Below, in pieces: positions 7,473 to 17,900 of a DNA stretch of 64,000 nt. Below the pieces are notes generated by a model that was not told where the DNA came from, ran no database searches, and saw nothing but the letters and a program-made list of their open reading frames with translations. Positions within the stretch are counted from its first letter, which is position 1. Each line of letters starts with the position of its first letter. The stretch is from Caldilinea sp. CFX5 (GTDB lineage: Bacteria > Chloroflexota > Anaerolineae > Caldilineales > Caldilineaceae): NCBI GenBank assembly GCA_021405325.1, contig QWII01000001.1, forward strand, positions 248,001-312,000. The letters are read 5' to 3'. Made by a program: the position numbers and the translations under genes.

Positions 7473-9053
7473 ATGTCCTACCCCTTGCGCCCGCTTTTTG
7501 TGGTTGCGTTGCTGTTAGGCTTGTTGGTTCTCCCCTACACACTTTGGGGACAAACGGACGTAGACGCGCCAAACAACCGCCTCTTTTTGCCCATTGCGGC
7601 CAACGCCGGCGGCGAGCAAACCCAGCACAGCGATACCAGCGCCGCTGACCTGGAAAATGTGGCGGCGCCAACTGAATTTTTCCCGGACGAGCCGGATGTT
7701 GCGCTCGAGCCGGACGATTTGGTGCAAGATTTGGTGCAAAGTAGCGCGGTGAGCGCCTTCACTGTCAACACCATTGATGGCACGGAAGATTACCGGGCGC
7801 TCGGCTATCCCGATGCGCGCAAGATCGTGCGTGACAGCGGCGGCAGACTCTATGTGGCCTATCGGAAAAAGGTGGATGGCGCTTACCGCATCTTTGTCGC
7901 CCAGTCGAGTAACAGCGGCGCCACCTGGCAGGTACTGAACAGTGGCGCCCCGGTCGAGACGGTGGGGAAGTACAATCAACGGGTGCCGGCGTTGGCCATC
8001 GACAACCAGGATCGCCTGCATTTGGTCTGGTATGGCAATGACGCCGGCAATACGAACGCGACCAACAACAGCAACGAGCGGGAGATCAAGTACACCCGCA
8101 GTATCGCGACCTCCACTGGCTTACAATGGGAACCGTGGCGCAATCTCTACGATGGCGCGGCTTACACAACCACCAAAACGCTCTGGCAAGAACACCCGGC
8201 GCTCTATGTCAATGGCACCAATATTTATGCGGTGTGGGAGAGTAATGAGACCCCGCGCGCCCATATCAAGTTTCAACGGTCAACGGACTATGGCGTCACC
8301 TGGCGCAGTAGCCCGGTGCTGGTGCGCCCCTCCTCGACGGTCGGCTTCAGCCGGCCCACCTTGCTGGTCAGTTACTATCGTGAGATCCGCTATCTCTATC
8401 TCTTTGCCTATGGCAGCCAAAATGGCATTGCACAGATTTACTGGAGCCGCTCCAGCGATAATGGTGATACCTGGCTGGCGTGGCAGACGGTAGCCGCCAG
8501 TAGCACCGACCAGCGTCATGTGAGCGTTGCGCGTGACACCAAAGAGCGGCTCCATCTGGTCTGGCGCCAAGTATATAGCGGGCGCACCATCCTGCGCTAT
8601 CGGGTTTACGACCCGGCGCTGAATAGTGGTCGTGGCGGCTGGGTTGCATCACCGGCCACCATCGCTTCTGTCTCGCAACGCTGTCTTTACTACCCCAGCA
8701 TTGCGATCAACAGCAGCGATCAAGTGTGGATCGTCTGGACGCAAAGCGCCGATTGCGGCAGCCTGGGCAATCCCAACGACGGAGCAGATGATGGGGCTGA
8801 TAATCCGAAAGACGGGCAGATCTTCTTGCGCACAAGGAGCGCCAACAGCAGTTGGCGCAGCCCCACAGCGGTCACCACCAGCGGTAAACATCTCTATGCC
8901 AGCTTGCGGCGGGTCAACAATCCGGCTGGGGCCGGCGGCAATGTCGATGTCGTCTGGTTGGATATGACCAATAGCACCCTGAGTGTCGCCGGCACTGTGG
9001 TCTGCCCGGCACAGGCTTGTGTGATGCGGCAGAGTAGTTTGGGGGGGTGGTAG
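7473..9053 (+). CDS. Secreted BNR/sialidase-type beta-propeller protein
   Basis: 526 residues; ATG 7473 follows GAGGAG eight bases upstream. A signal peptide (hydrophobic 8-25) is followed by the short motif RLFLPIA at residues 36-42 and an acidic linker. The body contains several BNR/Asp-box-like repeats (SSNSGATW, RSTDYGVTW, SSDNGDTW), each normally one blade of a sialidase-like six-bladed propeller. A calcium-loop-like Asp-rich insert lies near DGADDGADNPKDG. Catalytic Arg and Glu residues of true sialidases cannot be assigned by eye, so enzymatic activity is uncertain; glycan or surface binding is equally possible. It diverges from the lysC leader. The FLPIA motif is shared with other secreted proteins here. 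Confidence 0.85.
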   Translation: MSYPLRPLFVVALLLGLLVLPYTLWGQTDVDAPNNRLFLPIAANAGGEQTQHSDTSAADLENVAAPTEFFPDEPDVALEPDDLVQDLVQSSAVSAFTVNTIDGTEDYRALGYPDARKIVRDSGGRLYVAYRKKVDGAYRIFVAQSSNSGATWQVLNSGAPVETVGKYNQRVPALAIDNQDRLHLVWYGNDAGNTNATNNSNEREIKYTRSIATSTGLQWEPWRNLYDGAAYTTTKTLWQEHPALYVNGTNIYAVWESNETPRAHIKFQRSTDYGVTWRSSPVLVRPSSTVGFSRPTLLVSYYREIRYLYLFAYGSQNGIAQIYWSRSSDNGDTWLAWQTVAASSTDQRHVSVARDTKERLHLVWRQVYSGRTILRYRVYDPALNSGRGGWVASPATIASVSQRCLYYPSIAINSSDQVWIVWTQSADCGSLGNPNDGADDGADNPKDGQIFLRTRSANSSWRSPTAVTTSGKHLYASLRRVNNPAGAGGNVDVVWLDMTNSTLSVAGTVVCPAQACVMRQSSLGGW

Positions 9054-9127
9054 GGGGTTGCCATCCTTCCCTTTCGGTGCTATACTTGGTGAAGAGCGAA
9101 GCTTTCGTTACACATGGTAGGAACTCT

Positions 9128-9502
9128 ATGGCTTACACAGTTACCTTAGATATACCAGATAAAATTGCACAAAATGCGCGCTCAGTCGCGGTTAGGACAC
9201 GTCGTCCCATCGATGATGTGTTACTTACCTGGTTAGATCGAATGGCGGACGAAGTGCCGGTTGAGGATCTGTCTGATGAACAAGTGCTTTCGCTCAGCAC
9301 GATGGAACTTGCGCCCGCCATGCAAGCTGAATTGAGTGAATTGTTGGCCGTCAACCGGGAAGGCATGGTAACCAGCCAGCAACGGTCGCGGTTAGATGAG
9401 CTAATGCAGGTTTACCGCCACAATCTGATCCGCAAGGCGCAGGCGGTGAAAGCTGCGGTTGAACGCGGGCTGCGCCCAGCTTTACATGGCCAAGCTGGAT
9501 AA
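9128..9502 (+). CDS. Small protein of unknown function paired with an HNH endonuclease
   Basis: 124 residues; ATG 9128 follows TAGGA. It begins with a beta strand (YTVTLDIPDKI) and an alpha-helical stretch reminiscent of ribbon-helix-helix antitoxins, followed by a long helical C-terminal half rich in Arg (LIRKAQAVKAAVERGLRP). No catalytic motif is seen. It ends nine bases before the HNH gene, so the two are probably co-transcribed. An antitoxin or DNA-binding partner role is an inference from the layout; I do not recognise the family with certainty. Confidence 0.75.
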   Translation: MAYTVTLDIPDKIAQNARSVAVRTRRPIDDVLLTWLDRMADEVPVEDLSDEQVLSLSTMELAPAMQAELSELLAVNREGMVTSQQRSRLDELMQVYRHNLIRKAQAVKAAVERGLRPALHGQAG

Positions 9503-9511
9503 TTCCAGAAC

Positions 9512-9943
9512 ATGGCCCGTCCACGTATTCCTACGCCTCTCGATCGACGCATTCGTCATGCGGCAAGGCAGCGCTGTGGCTACTGCTTAAGCCCCCAGCA
9601 TTTAGTCATGGCGCGCCTTGAAGTCGAACACATGATTCCTCTGGTCAAAGGTGGAACGAACGATGAAACAAACCTTTGGCTGGCTTGCCCTCTCTGCAAC
9701 CGACATAAGGCTGATAAGGTGACGGCAGCCGACCCTGAAACCGGCAATGTTGTTCCGCTATTCAATCCACGCACCCAAGCCTGTACCGAACACTTTTGCT
9801 GGAGCAGTGACGGTATTCGCATTATCGGCCTCACACCGATTGGTCGCGCCACGGTGGTTGCACTGCAATTGAGCGAAGATCCCGACGCGCTGCTGGTGCG
9901 CAGCTATTGGGTGCTGGCGGGGTGGCACCCGCCAATAGAATAG
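9512..9943 (+). CDS. HNH endonuclease
   Basis: 143 residues. The core shows CGYC near residue 24, then EVEHMIPLVKGGTNDETNLWLACPLCNRHK, i.e. the ordered E-H, the N and the final CxxC...H of an HNH nuclease with a structural zinc site (CxxC ... CxxC). The N-terminal RIPTPLDRRIRHAARQRC and the C-terminal part (RTQACTEHF...IGLTPIGRATV) match the small stand-alone HNH proteins common in Cyanobacteria and Chloroflexota. Possible roles are mobile-element endonuclease or defence/repair nuclease. It follows its partner gene by nine bases. Confidence 0.9.
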   Translation: MARPRIPTPLDRRIRHAARQRCGYCLSPQHLVMARLEVEHMIPLVKGGTNDETNLWLACPLCNRHKADKVTAADPETGNVVPLFNPRTQACTEHFCWSSDGIRIIGLTPIGRATVVALQLSEDPDALLVRSYWVLAGWHPPIE

Positions 9944-10384
9944 CAGGTCAGCAAAACGACTGAAAGTTGTTATCTACTGGACTTGAAACAACTTCCCACG
10001 ACCGAACATAACCGGGTGATGATCATTCTAACTTCCCTGCCTGTCAACCACTACCTGCATGTTTCTGCATTTGCCCAACCCCGACAAACGAATCAGTTTG
10101 CACCGGTTCTCTATGTGTGACCGCGGCTTGCGGCTGTTTCTCCAAGTTAATGGCTCTGACCACGATCATACCTTGACGCTACTACGCAAACCCTAGTTAG
10201 CCGCGAACATCGCTTCTGATCAATGCTCCATACAACCTTTTACAGCAATTTTACTTTTTTCAACAATTACATTATACTAGAATTACAAGCTCCTAAAGTA
10301 ATACACCCAAAATCGTCATGTAAGAACAAAGCGCACTTACCTTTCTTGCTGCTTGCGCATTACGTTATTCATGGTGGCTTTCTT
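9944..10384. other. Left edge of the accessory island
   Basis: 441 bp without a convincing gene. It holds the promoter at 10250-10278 and about 100 bp of untranslated leader of the sigma-like gene. From here to about 24.1 kb the sequence is visibly AT-richer than the flanks. Confidence 0.5.
10250..10278 (+). promoter_or_regulatory. Probable sigma-70 promoter of the island sigma-like gene
   Basis: TTTACT (10250-10255), a 17-bp spacer and TATACT (10273-10278). A start near 10285 lies downstream of the first in-frame ATG (10223), which supports the choice of ATG 10385. Confidence 0.55.
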
Positions 10385-11854
10385 ATGACAACCCACTTCA
10401 CAAAATTTGTCCTTACCGCACTGATTGATCGGTGTCAAAAAGAACGATCGCAATTTCAAAAAAGCGGCACAGCGACTTCACCAGCCTGCCTCGAAATTTT
10501 TCGGCGCGCTTTTACGAATGCGAAAGATCACCAAGCAGCCTGGGGCGCCATCCATATCATCTTTGAACCCATGATGCGCAAGTGGGGCAATGCGATGATG
10601 GACAAGACAATCAGTGAGCAAGCCGAGATAGACTTAGATGATATACTACAGAAAGCTTTTCTGGCTTTTGTTCGCCATGCCCCACAAGGAGCTGACCTAT
10701 TGAATCATGACTCGTTGGGGCCAGTCGTCCAGTATCTGAAAAAATGCACGCAAAGTGCATGCTTAACAACGAAGCGCAAATATCATGGTTTAACGCCGCC
10801 GACCTCTCTAGAAGAGTTCTTTGAAATCCATACCCAGATCGATGAGACAGCACAGGCGAACTTGCGAATCGACATCAAAGAGCGGCTGGATGAGTTGTTG
10901 GAAAATCCCATAGAGCGGCTGGTTTTTGAGCTTCGTTTTGAATGCAATGTAAAGCCGCAAGAGATCTTTGCCAGCTATCCCGATCTTTTCCCAACCTATC
11001 AAGACGTTGCTACGGTTATTCAACGGCTTACGCGCCGTTTACGCAAAGACCCAGTTTTACAAACTTTGCATTCTCCACGCCAGAAATCGACAGATGCGGC
11101 ATTTCTTAAAATAAGTATGTTTGAAGAAGAAAAGGTAAATTCAAAGGATATCAGCGTGGATACACCTTGCCCCTATGATGAAGTGACGCTCTTAGATTAT
11201 TTGACAGGCTTGACAACGACAGTAATCGCCACTGCCATCGAAAATTCGGTTGCCTGTCGCCAAGCGGCGCGCCAGCTTGCTTATGAGCTAGGACCGTTGC
11301 TTACCGCAGCACACCGTTTGCACTGTCCAGATGTTGAAACGTTAATTGCTTATCATCAACGCGAATTGACTGGTTCAAAGCAACTGGTGATCTCTCGTCA
11401 TTTGCAACAATGCCCTTTGTGTCAGGCAGAATTACAGATGTTGAAGGCAACCGACGAAGAGGCGATTGAACCGCAACCAAGTATCATACGGCAAGTAATA
11501 GAAGCGATATTTCAATCGCCGCTGAATTTAGCTGTGCGCGGTGACTGGTTGTACTACCGAACACCCTATTTGATGCTTAATGTAAATGTACGGCAAAGCA
11601 CAGGGAAAAGCCGCACTTGGATTTTGCGTACACAGTTGCGCACAATCGACGGGGACTTGGTCACTGAGCAGGTAGAACAAGCCATATTAAAAGCACTAGA
11701 TAAGCCGGCGCAAGCGCCAATGGTTGCTACCTTAATACCGGGTGAACCTTCCCTGACCTTTCGCGAACTGGCGGCAGGCCAATATGCCTTACATGTGATA
11801 ACCGCATCTGAAGAGATCGTAATCCGCAAAATCACCATCGGTTCCGATGCTTAA
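10385..11854 (+). CDS. Sigma-70-like (ECF-type) factor fused to anti-sigma zinc-finger segments
   Basis: 489 residues from ATG 10385. Residues about 40-115 look like sigma region 2 (IDLDDILQKAFLAFVRH), and about 165-235 like region 4 (LENPIERLVFELRFE, then TYQDVATVIQRLTRRLRK). The second half carries two zf-HC2-like segments. One (CPDVETLIAYHQRELTG ... SRHLQQCPLCQAE) keeps the zinc pattern His339-x3-Cys343-x2-Cys346. An earlier one (CPYDEVTLLDYLTGL ... ENSVACRQA) has lost it (Asn for His, Ala for the last Cys). Such fingers normally hold sigma factors inactive in separate anti-sigma proteins, so this may be a self-inhibited factor. A TPR-CHAT protease gene follows after 24 bp, presumably in the same operon. 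A beta-rich C-terminal domain of unknown role ends the protein. Confidence 0.75.
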   Translation: MTTHFTKFVLTALIDRCQKERSQFQKSGTATSPACLEIFRRAFTNAKDHQAAWGAIHIIFEPMMRKWGNAMMDKTISEQAEIDLDDILQKAFLAFVRHAPQGADLLNHDSLGPVVQYLKKCTQSACLTTKRKYHGLTPPTSLEEFFEIHTQIDETAQANLRIDIKERLDELLENPIERLVFELRFECNVKPQEIFASYPDLFPTYQDVATVIQRLTRRLRKDPVLQTLHSPRQKSTDAAFLKISMFEEEKVNSKDISVDTPCPYDEVTLLDYLTGLTTTVIATAIENSVACRQAARQLAYELGPLLTAAHRLHCPDVETLIAYHQRELTGSKQLVISRHLQQCPLCQAELQMLKATDEEAIEPQPSIIRQVIEAIFQSPLNLAVRGDWLYYRTPYLMLNVNVRQSTGKSRTWILRTQLRTIDGDLVTEQVEQAILKALDKPAQAPMVATLIPGEPSLTFRELAAGQYALHVITASEEIVIRKITIGSDA

Positions 11855-11878
11855 TCGCCATAATGGTGAGCAATCCCA

Positions 11879-14725
11879 ATGATAAGCACAACATTGGTCG
11901 AAGAGTGGTTGACCTGCCCAGACGAAGCACAACAAACTTGGCTCGCCGATCACCGCGCCGATTTGGGCATCCCATTTCTCGACTTACTCAAACAAAAAAG
12001 TGATCAACTGCTCAGATCCGATCCCAAAACGGCAGATCGAGTAACACAAAGTTGTCTGCTTGTGGCCGAGCAATTGCTTCATGAACCGCTTGCTTATCCT
12101 TTAGCTTGCTGGGCGCGTGGAAATTGGGCATGTTACCACGATCCACAACAGGCAATTTACTTTTATCAACAAGCTTTACGTGGCTATCGTCATAGCAACA
12201 ATGAAGAAGCAAAGATCAGGTTATTAAGCAATCTCATTGCAGCTTGCCTGGAGACAGGTGATTTTACAACTGCTTATCAAGCATATGATGAAGTGCATCT
12301 CTTGGCAGAACACTTACATCCGGAGAATCAACATCTTCTGATCTCACCTGAACAAAATTACGGTCTATTATTACACACCATAGGTCATTATGTAGAAGCT
12401 TTGGCCGCCCATGAGCGAGCACGCGCTTTTGCCGAACGATTCGCCTATTTTGATCGAATGGCCGAAATTGACGTCAATCGCGCCCTAACGCTTTGCTACT
12501 TGGATCGGTTGGCGGAAGGTGAACAATTGCTTTTGGCGAGTCGTCCCGTCGCCGCTACGCTTGAACATCATTTAACAGTGGCACGAATTGATATGAACTT
12601 AGGTGAGCTTTATATGGCACAAGGTCGCCCAGCCGATGCGATGCGGCGGCTGCAGTCTGCTCGTCAACAGTTCGCTCATCTAAACACCCCTATGGAGGTT
12701 GGCTCAATTCTTTTACGTGAAGCAGCACTCTTCGAACGCATTGGCGTTCTCAATGAAGCACGGCGAAGTTACGCGTCAGCTTATGCTTGCTTTACCGACC
12801 ACCAAATGTGGCCACAAGTCGGCCATGTGTTATTACAGGGAGCAATTGTAAATCGCCGGTATGGCGAATATAAACAAGCCATTCAATTACTTACCGAAGC
12901 AGCGGCGCTTTGGCAAAGATTACAGCAGCCAGCATGGGAAAGGCTAGTGTATCTAGAATATGCCACACTTTATCTGGCGTATGGCAATAGTACAGATGCA
13001 ATTGCCACGTTAACTAAACACTTCACTGATCCAACTTTGTTCGTTGCAAATCCAGCATTACAAGCGCGCTATCAACTTTTATGGGCCGATATTCATACGC
13101 TTTGCTGGCAAAGAGACGGTAAACAAACGGATTTTATGAGGGCGCGCGAGATTTATCAACAGGTGTTGGCGTATAGCCAAACGCACTCCCAACTTTACCT
13201 TCAGCGTCAGGCTTTGACAGGTTTAGGCCGATTGCTACAAGCAGACGATGCAATCGGGGCGCGCAGTTTGTTAGAACAGGCTGTTGGTTTGGATGATCAA
13301 ATTCGCCAAGAACTAAGTATTCAGGAACTGAAAGCCAGCTTTATCCAGCAGAGCAGCGATCTTTTCCCTTTACTCATCCGCTTGGTTATCACGCAAAACG
13401 AGCCAAGACAAGCGTTAACCTACCTTTGGCGCGCCAAAGGCGCTGCTTTGCTTGAATTGTTCGCAGTAACGAAACAATTGTCGAGTCCAATAGCCCAAGA
13501 AAATGCGGAAGTAGAACAAGAATTAGCGCAGGTACGGCAACAACTGGCTATCTTACGCTACCATACACTTCGCCATAATATACAAGATGGCCCAGATAAC
13601 CTTAGCGAAGAGAACAATGCAGAGATCAGGCAACTTCAACACCTTCTGCAAACTTTACGGCGACAGCGAAATCAAGCCTTGCAGCAAGCGCATTTTAGCC
13701 AGTGGCACGATCCGGCTCAGTTACTTCAACAGAATGATGCTGATCTTTTGATTGAATATATGCGATGTGACCAGCAACTGCTGGCGGTTTGCGCCACGGC
13801 AAAAGGCGAATATCACCATACTTGGTTAGCAGATGTCGATATAATCCTGGATCTAATCGACGAGATCAACCTCAGTTTTCAAAGTCTGTTAACCTTATCT
13901 GATGATATACGCGTTCAGCGAATGACAACCTGGCTGGCGGAATGTCAACCTTTATTAGCCAAATGTTACGACCTACTGATTGCGCCATTAGGTATCTCAC
14001 CAGCAACAAGCTGTTTACTGATTGCGCCCTGTGACCCCCTCTATTTTCTGCCCTTTGCTGCCTTCTGGAATGGGCAAGAATATCTGGTAGAAAACTATAC
14101 GATTGAGTTGATCCCAAGTGGCGCCTTGTTGGCCGCACCTCTGCCAGATGCAACCAGCAGTGCGCCGCCGCTACTGATCGCTGCCTCTGCGGAGAGTAAA
14201 CTTCAGTCCACCCACGCCGAAGTGCAAGCAATTCAACGTCTCTTTCCCGATAGCACTTGTTTATGTGATGTGCCGACAACACTGACTCATTTATTCAACT
14301 TGCCGGCTGCCCCATGCTTTTTGCACATTGCAGCCCATACGATTATTCATAAAGCAACACCACTTTTTAGCGCTCTACAACTGACGGATGCCCTTCTATC
14401 AGTTGAACAATGTTATGACTTGGCCTTACATGGCACTGAACTTGTTACCTTGAGCGGATGTACAACTGCCGCTGGTCTAGAGAGTGGCGGCGCTTTGTTG
14501 GCCTTCCAATCAGCTTTTTTTACAGCGGGCGCCAAACGTATACTCAGCACCTTATGGCCAGTCGGTGATGAAGTGACAACAACATGGATGGGTCTGTTTT
14601 ATCACTCCTTAGCGGCTGGACTTGCCCCGGCTGTTGCGTTACGGCAAACCCAATTGGCCTTTATTAATAATCCCAAGGTTTGTCATCCAGCACAGTGGGC
14701 GGCATTTACCTGTACACGCCGGTAA
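11879..14725 (+). CDS. TPR-CHAT caspase-like protease
   Basis: 948 residues. Residues about 60-480 form TPR-like helical hairpins (NWACYHDPQQAIYFYQQAL; GHYVEALAAHERARAFAERF; GEYKQAIQLLTEAAALW). A coiled segment (about 545-615, rich in Gln/Arg) precedes a C-terminal CHAT domain. Its clan CD His-Cys dyad is visible: His820 in FLHIAAHT and Cys861 in LVTLSGCTTAAG, followed by the typical AFQSAFFTAGAKRILSTLWPVGD and a late FYHSL helix. No signal peptide, so cytoplasmic. CHAT proteases cut specific partners on a signal sensed by the TPR part. The sigma-like protein encoded 24 bp upstream is the obvious candidate substrate, but this is inference. Confidence 0.9.
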   Translation: MISTTLVEEWLTCPDEAQQTWLADHRADLGIPFLDLLKQKSDQLLRSDPKTADRVTQSCLLVAEQLLHEPLAYPLACWARGNWACYHDPQQAIYFYQQALRGYRHSNNEEAKIRLLSNLIAACLETGDFTTAYQAYDEVHLLAEHLHPENQHLLISPEQNYGLLLHTIGHYVEALAAHERARAFAERFAYFDRMAEIDVNRALTLCYLDRLAEGEQLLLASRPVAATLEHHLTVARIDMNLGELYMAQGRPADAMRRLQSARQQFAHLNTPMEVGSILLREAALFERIGVLNEARRSYASAYACFTDHQMWPQVGHVLLQGAIVNRRYGEYKQAIQLLTEAAALWQRLQQPAWERLVYLEYATLYLAYGNSTDAIATLTKHFTDPTLFVANPALQARYQLLWADIHTLCWQRDGKQTDFMRAREIYQQVLAYSQTHSQLYLQRQALTGLGRLLQADDAIGARSLLEQAVGLDDQIRQELSIQELKASFIQQSSDLFPLLIRLVITQNEPRQALTYLWRAKGAALLELFAVTKQLSSPIAQENAEVEQELAQVRQQLAILRYHTLRHNIQDGPDNLSEENNAEIRQLQHLLQTLRRQRNQALQQAHFSQWHDPAQLLQQNDADLLIEYMRCDQQLLAVCATAKGEYHHTWLADVDIILDLIDEINLSFQSLLTLSDDIRVQRMTTWLAECQPLLAKCYDLLIAPLGISPATSCLLIAPCDPLYFLPFAAFWNGQEYLVENYTIELIPSGALLAAPLPDATSSAPPLLIAASAESKLQSTHAEVQAIQRLFPDSTCLCDVPTTLTHLFNLPAAPCFLHIAAHTIIHKATPLFSALQLTDALLSVEQCYDLALHGTELVTLSGCTTAAGLESGGALLAFQSAFFTAGAKRILSTLWPVGDEVTTTWMGLFYHSLAAGLAPAVALRQTQLAFINNPKVCHPAQWAAFTCTRR

Positions 14726-14752
14726 ATCGTTTTTCTGCTGTTTGCCTTTATT

Positions 14753-14782
14753 ATGCCAGAAACCATAGATTGCGCGCATTTC
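14753..14782 (+). promoter_or_regulatory. Bipartite island promoter-like motif, copy 1
   Basis: ATGCCAGAAA (14753-14762), 14 bases, CATTTC (14777-14782), 148 bp before the NHL-clostripain gene. Identical boxes and spacing recur at 18841-18870 and 19500-19529. Confidence 0.6.
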
Positions 14783-14929
14783 TTTTGATAAGGCACTTTC
14801 AAAAAAGTAAAATATGCCGCCCTACGGGCTATTTATTTCTTTGAAGATACCTAGTGAGCGTTATAAACACATCGTTTAGCCTCATATAGTTATAAACAAA
14901 ATTCTTGCCATCAAACAAAGGAGGCCCCA

Positions 14930-17900
14930 GTGCATCGTCTATTCCTTCTCCTGCTTCTGTGCGGCAGCGCAGTACTCATTCTGCTCCTTGAGTTTTCAAC
15001 TTTGTCGATTACGCTTGCCAGTGCTAGTGATCAGCAGCAGCCAACCACTGCAACCGATAATGCAGTGCCGTTGCCGGGTGGTTGCGTCAATGTGACCCCA
15101 CCGGGCAGCACTACGCCGCCGGCTTGCTGTATCAGTGGTTATGTTTATTTGGATGGAAAACCGATTGCCGGGGCCAAAATTATCATTCAGGAGACAAAAA
15201 CTACTTCGCGCCACATGTCTGCGGTTCATACAGAAAAATATGAGGACGCAGATTCGCCTTACTACCGATTGGACTTAACGGCCACTCCCTTAGCCATTAA
15301 CACAGGGGACTTGATCTGGATTAACGTGGAATATGGCGATTACAAAAAGACTTTTTCCTATAAGGTAAAGCCGGGTGGTCAGCAAGTAGACATTGTGCTG
15401 CCCAAGGTTACAACCAGTGCCTACCAATTTCATCATCAGATCGAAGCAGCGCCGCCCGATCCATTGTTGCTCAACCAACCCAATGGGGTAGCAATGGATG
15501 TTGGCGGCAACATCTATGTGCTTGACAAAGAAAATGCCCGTGTGATCGTCTTTAACGCCCAAGGCAATCCGTTACGCCAATGGGGGCGCTTTGGCAGTGG
15601 TCCTGGGCAGTTCCGCACGCCTAGTGCTATTGCAGTTGACAAATGGAATAACTATGTCTATGTCGCAGACTATATTCCAACAGGGTATGGGAATACACCA
15701 TTGATGCCCCGGCTACAGAAATTTAGTTTATCCGGCATCTTATTAGGGCAGTTAGATAATCGGCTGACGCCGCCACCGCTCCCTGCTGTACTCAATGGCA
15801 TGGTGGTCGATGACCACGGCAATATCTACCTTGCCGGTGACACCACTGTACGGAAAATTGACTTTGCCGGCCACATTGCCAAAGAGTGGGGTGGTTCCGG
15901 CAGCGGCAACGGGCAGTTCAACAAGGCTAGCGGGCTTGCTTTTGACTTCACTCAGAATAGCACGACCGATGGCATCCTTTATGTTGTTGACAGTGGCAAT
16001 CAGCGTGTCCAAAAATTCACCCTGGATGGCAGCTTTCTCGGCCAATGGGGTAGCCAAGGCAACGGTGATGGGCAGTTCTCAAACCCGCAGGGCGTTGCAG
16101 TTGACAGTAATAAAGATGTCTATGTGGTTGACAGCGGCAATCAACGCCTGCAAAAGTTTAACAATGCTGGTAGTTTTCTTGGGCGCTGGGGCGGTTTAAA
16201 GGATCCGACAACCATTGTAGGCAGCAACGGCAGCGTATATGTGGCAGATACCGGCAACCATCGCATCCAGCAATTCACGCCGGATGGGCGCTTGCTAAAC
16301 GCATGGGGGCGGTATAGTGTGTCTAGCTGCGCCTTTAACCCATGGAGTATGGCGGTAAATAGCCAGGGCGTACTCAGTGTACTCAATGGCTACGATGTTT
16401 CCTCCCGACCCAATCGGTGTATTAGCCGGTTTCAACATGGTGACAATCAACTCGAACCCTGGTCAATTCCAGAGATGTACAATACAATTACTACGGATGT
16501 CAACGATAATTTGTACGGCGTGCTTAGTATCCGCGATGGGCTTTACCGGTTGCGTAAGTACAACAATAGTGGTGTCATTCAATTCACTGTAGAAATCTCT
16601 AACCATGTTGGTTTAGTCTCTGGCATTGCGGTTGACGGCAACGGTACTATTTACGTTAGCGGAACGGGCGCAGGCGCTGCGCCATACCAAATTGACAAGT
16701 TAGATAGCACTGGCAAATGGCAGACCGCTTGGACAAACTATGGCGGCGTCAATTTTGATAGAATCAGTGATCTGGCTGTGGACAAGGCGAACAATCTTTA
16801 TGTTGCCCAAGTGTACAAAAATATCCTAAAACTTGATAGCACTGGGGCCCTCAAAGGAACTTTTGCCAATGACGCAGAGTTTGCCTATATTCTCTCAATT
16901 TCAGTGGCCGCCAATAATCACCTCTTTGTCGTAGACACCGGTGGCACTTACCGCATCCAGGAATTGAATGAAACCGACCAACTCGTCAATAAGTGGAACC
17001 TTTCGGTTTATGAGCCTAATCACAGCGATATTTATACTCCTACCGTCGTTCTGGTTGATGACACAAATAATAACGATCAGGTGTATGTGATCGGGAATGG
17101 CGGTGGCACCTTTTGGGACGATGGCATCCTGAAAGTGTATCGCCCGATGACCTTCACCTTACCCATTGCCACGTTTAACCACAGATCACACATTGACGTC
17201 GTTCCGCAAAACGAAACGTTGGTAGTAGATGGGATGGGCGATGTCAGTGATGATACAGCGTATATTGATGCCTACCGCTGGGAATCAGACCTCAACGGTC
17301 TGTTAGGAACCGAAGCGATCCTGAAAAAACCGGCGAACCAGTTGGCAGCAGGTACACATCTCATTACTTTTTCCGTGCAGGATAACAAAGGCCGCTGGTC
17401 CATACCGATCAGCTTCCGTATTACGGTAACTTCAGCCACTGCGCCAACACCTGCGCCACCGGGTCAGGCCAATTGGACGATGCTGCTTTACCTGGATGGC
17501 GACTACAACGACGGTAATCAACTCTTTCTGCGCTTTACTCAGGTGATTGGGCGCTTAGAGAAGATGAGCCTACCAGCAAAAGTCAATATCGCCATTCAAG
17601 TAGATGGTCCTCACACTGGTGATACGCGGCGTATCGCGATCACACACAACAACCAGGGTGGTACAACAAGCGAAACTTCGTATGTGAATCCCGAGAAAGA
17701 GTCAGCGATGGATCATCCTGACACATTGGCCGACTTTGTCCACTGGGGGCAGAATCGCTTCCAGGATAGTCGGTACTATCTTGCGATTGCGGATCATGGT
17801 CAGGCCGTGCGTGGTATTGCCTGGGATGCGACAACCGATATCAGCGACGGCGTGGCGGATCTGTCAGCCTATTTGACGGTCAAAGAGTTGGGTGAAGCAT

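Noticed and set aside
9960..10130. Short plus-strand frame ending FAPVLYV
   Set aside because: No start codon with a ribosome-binding site and no similarity I recognise; left as spacer.
10385..14725. Possible type III-E CRISPR locus because of the TPR-CHAT protease
   Set aside because: No CRISPR repeat-spacer array and no cas gene is present in the window, so only the protease-sigma analogy was kept.
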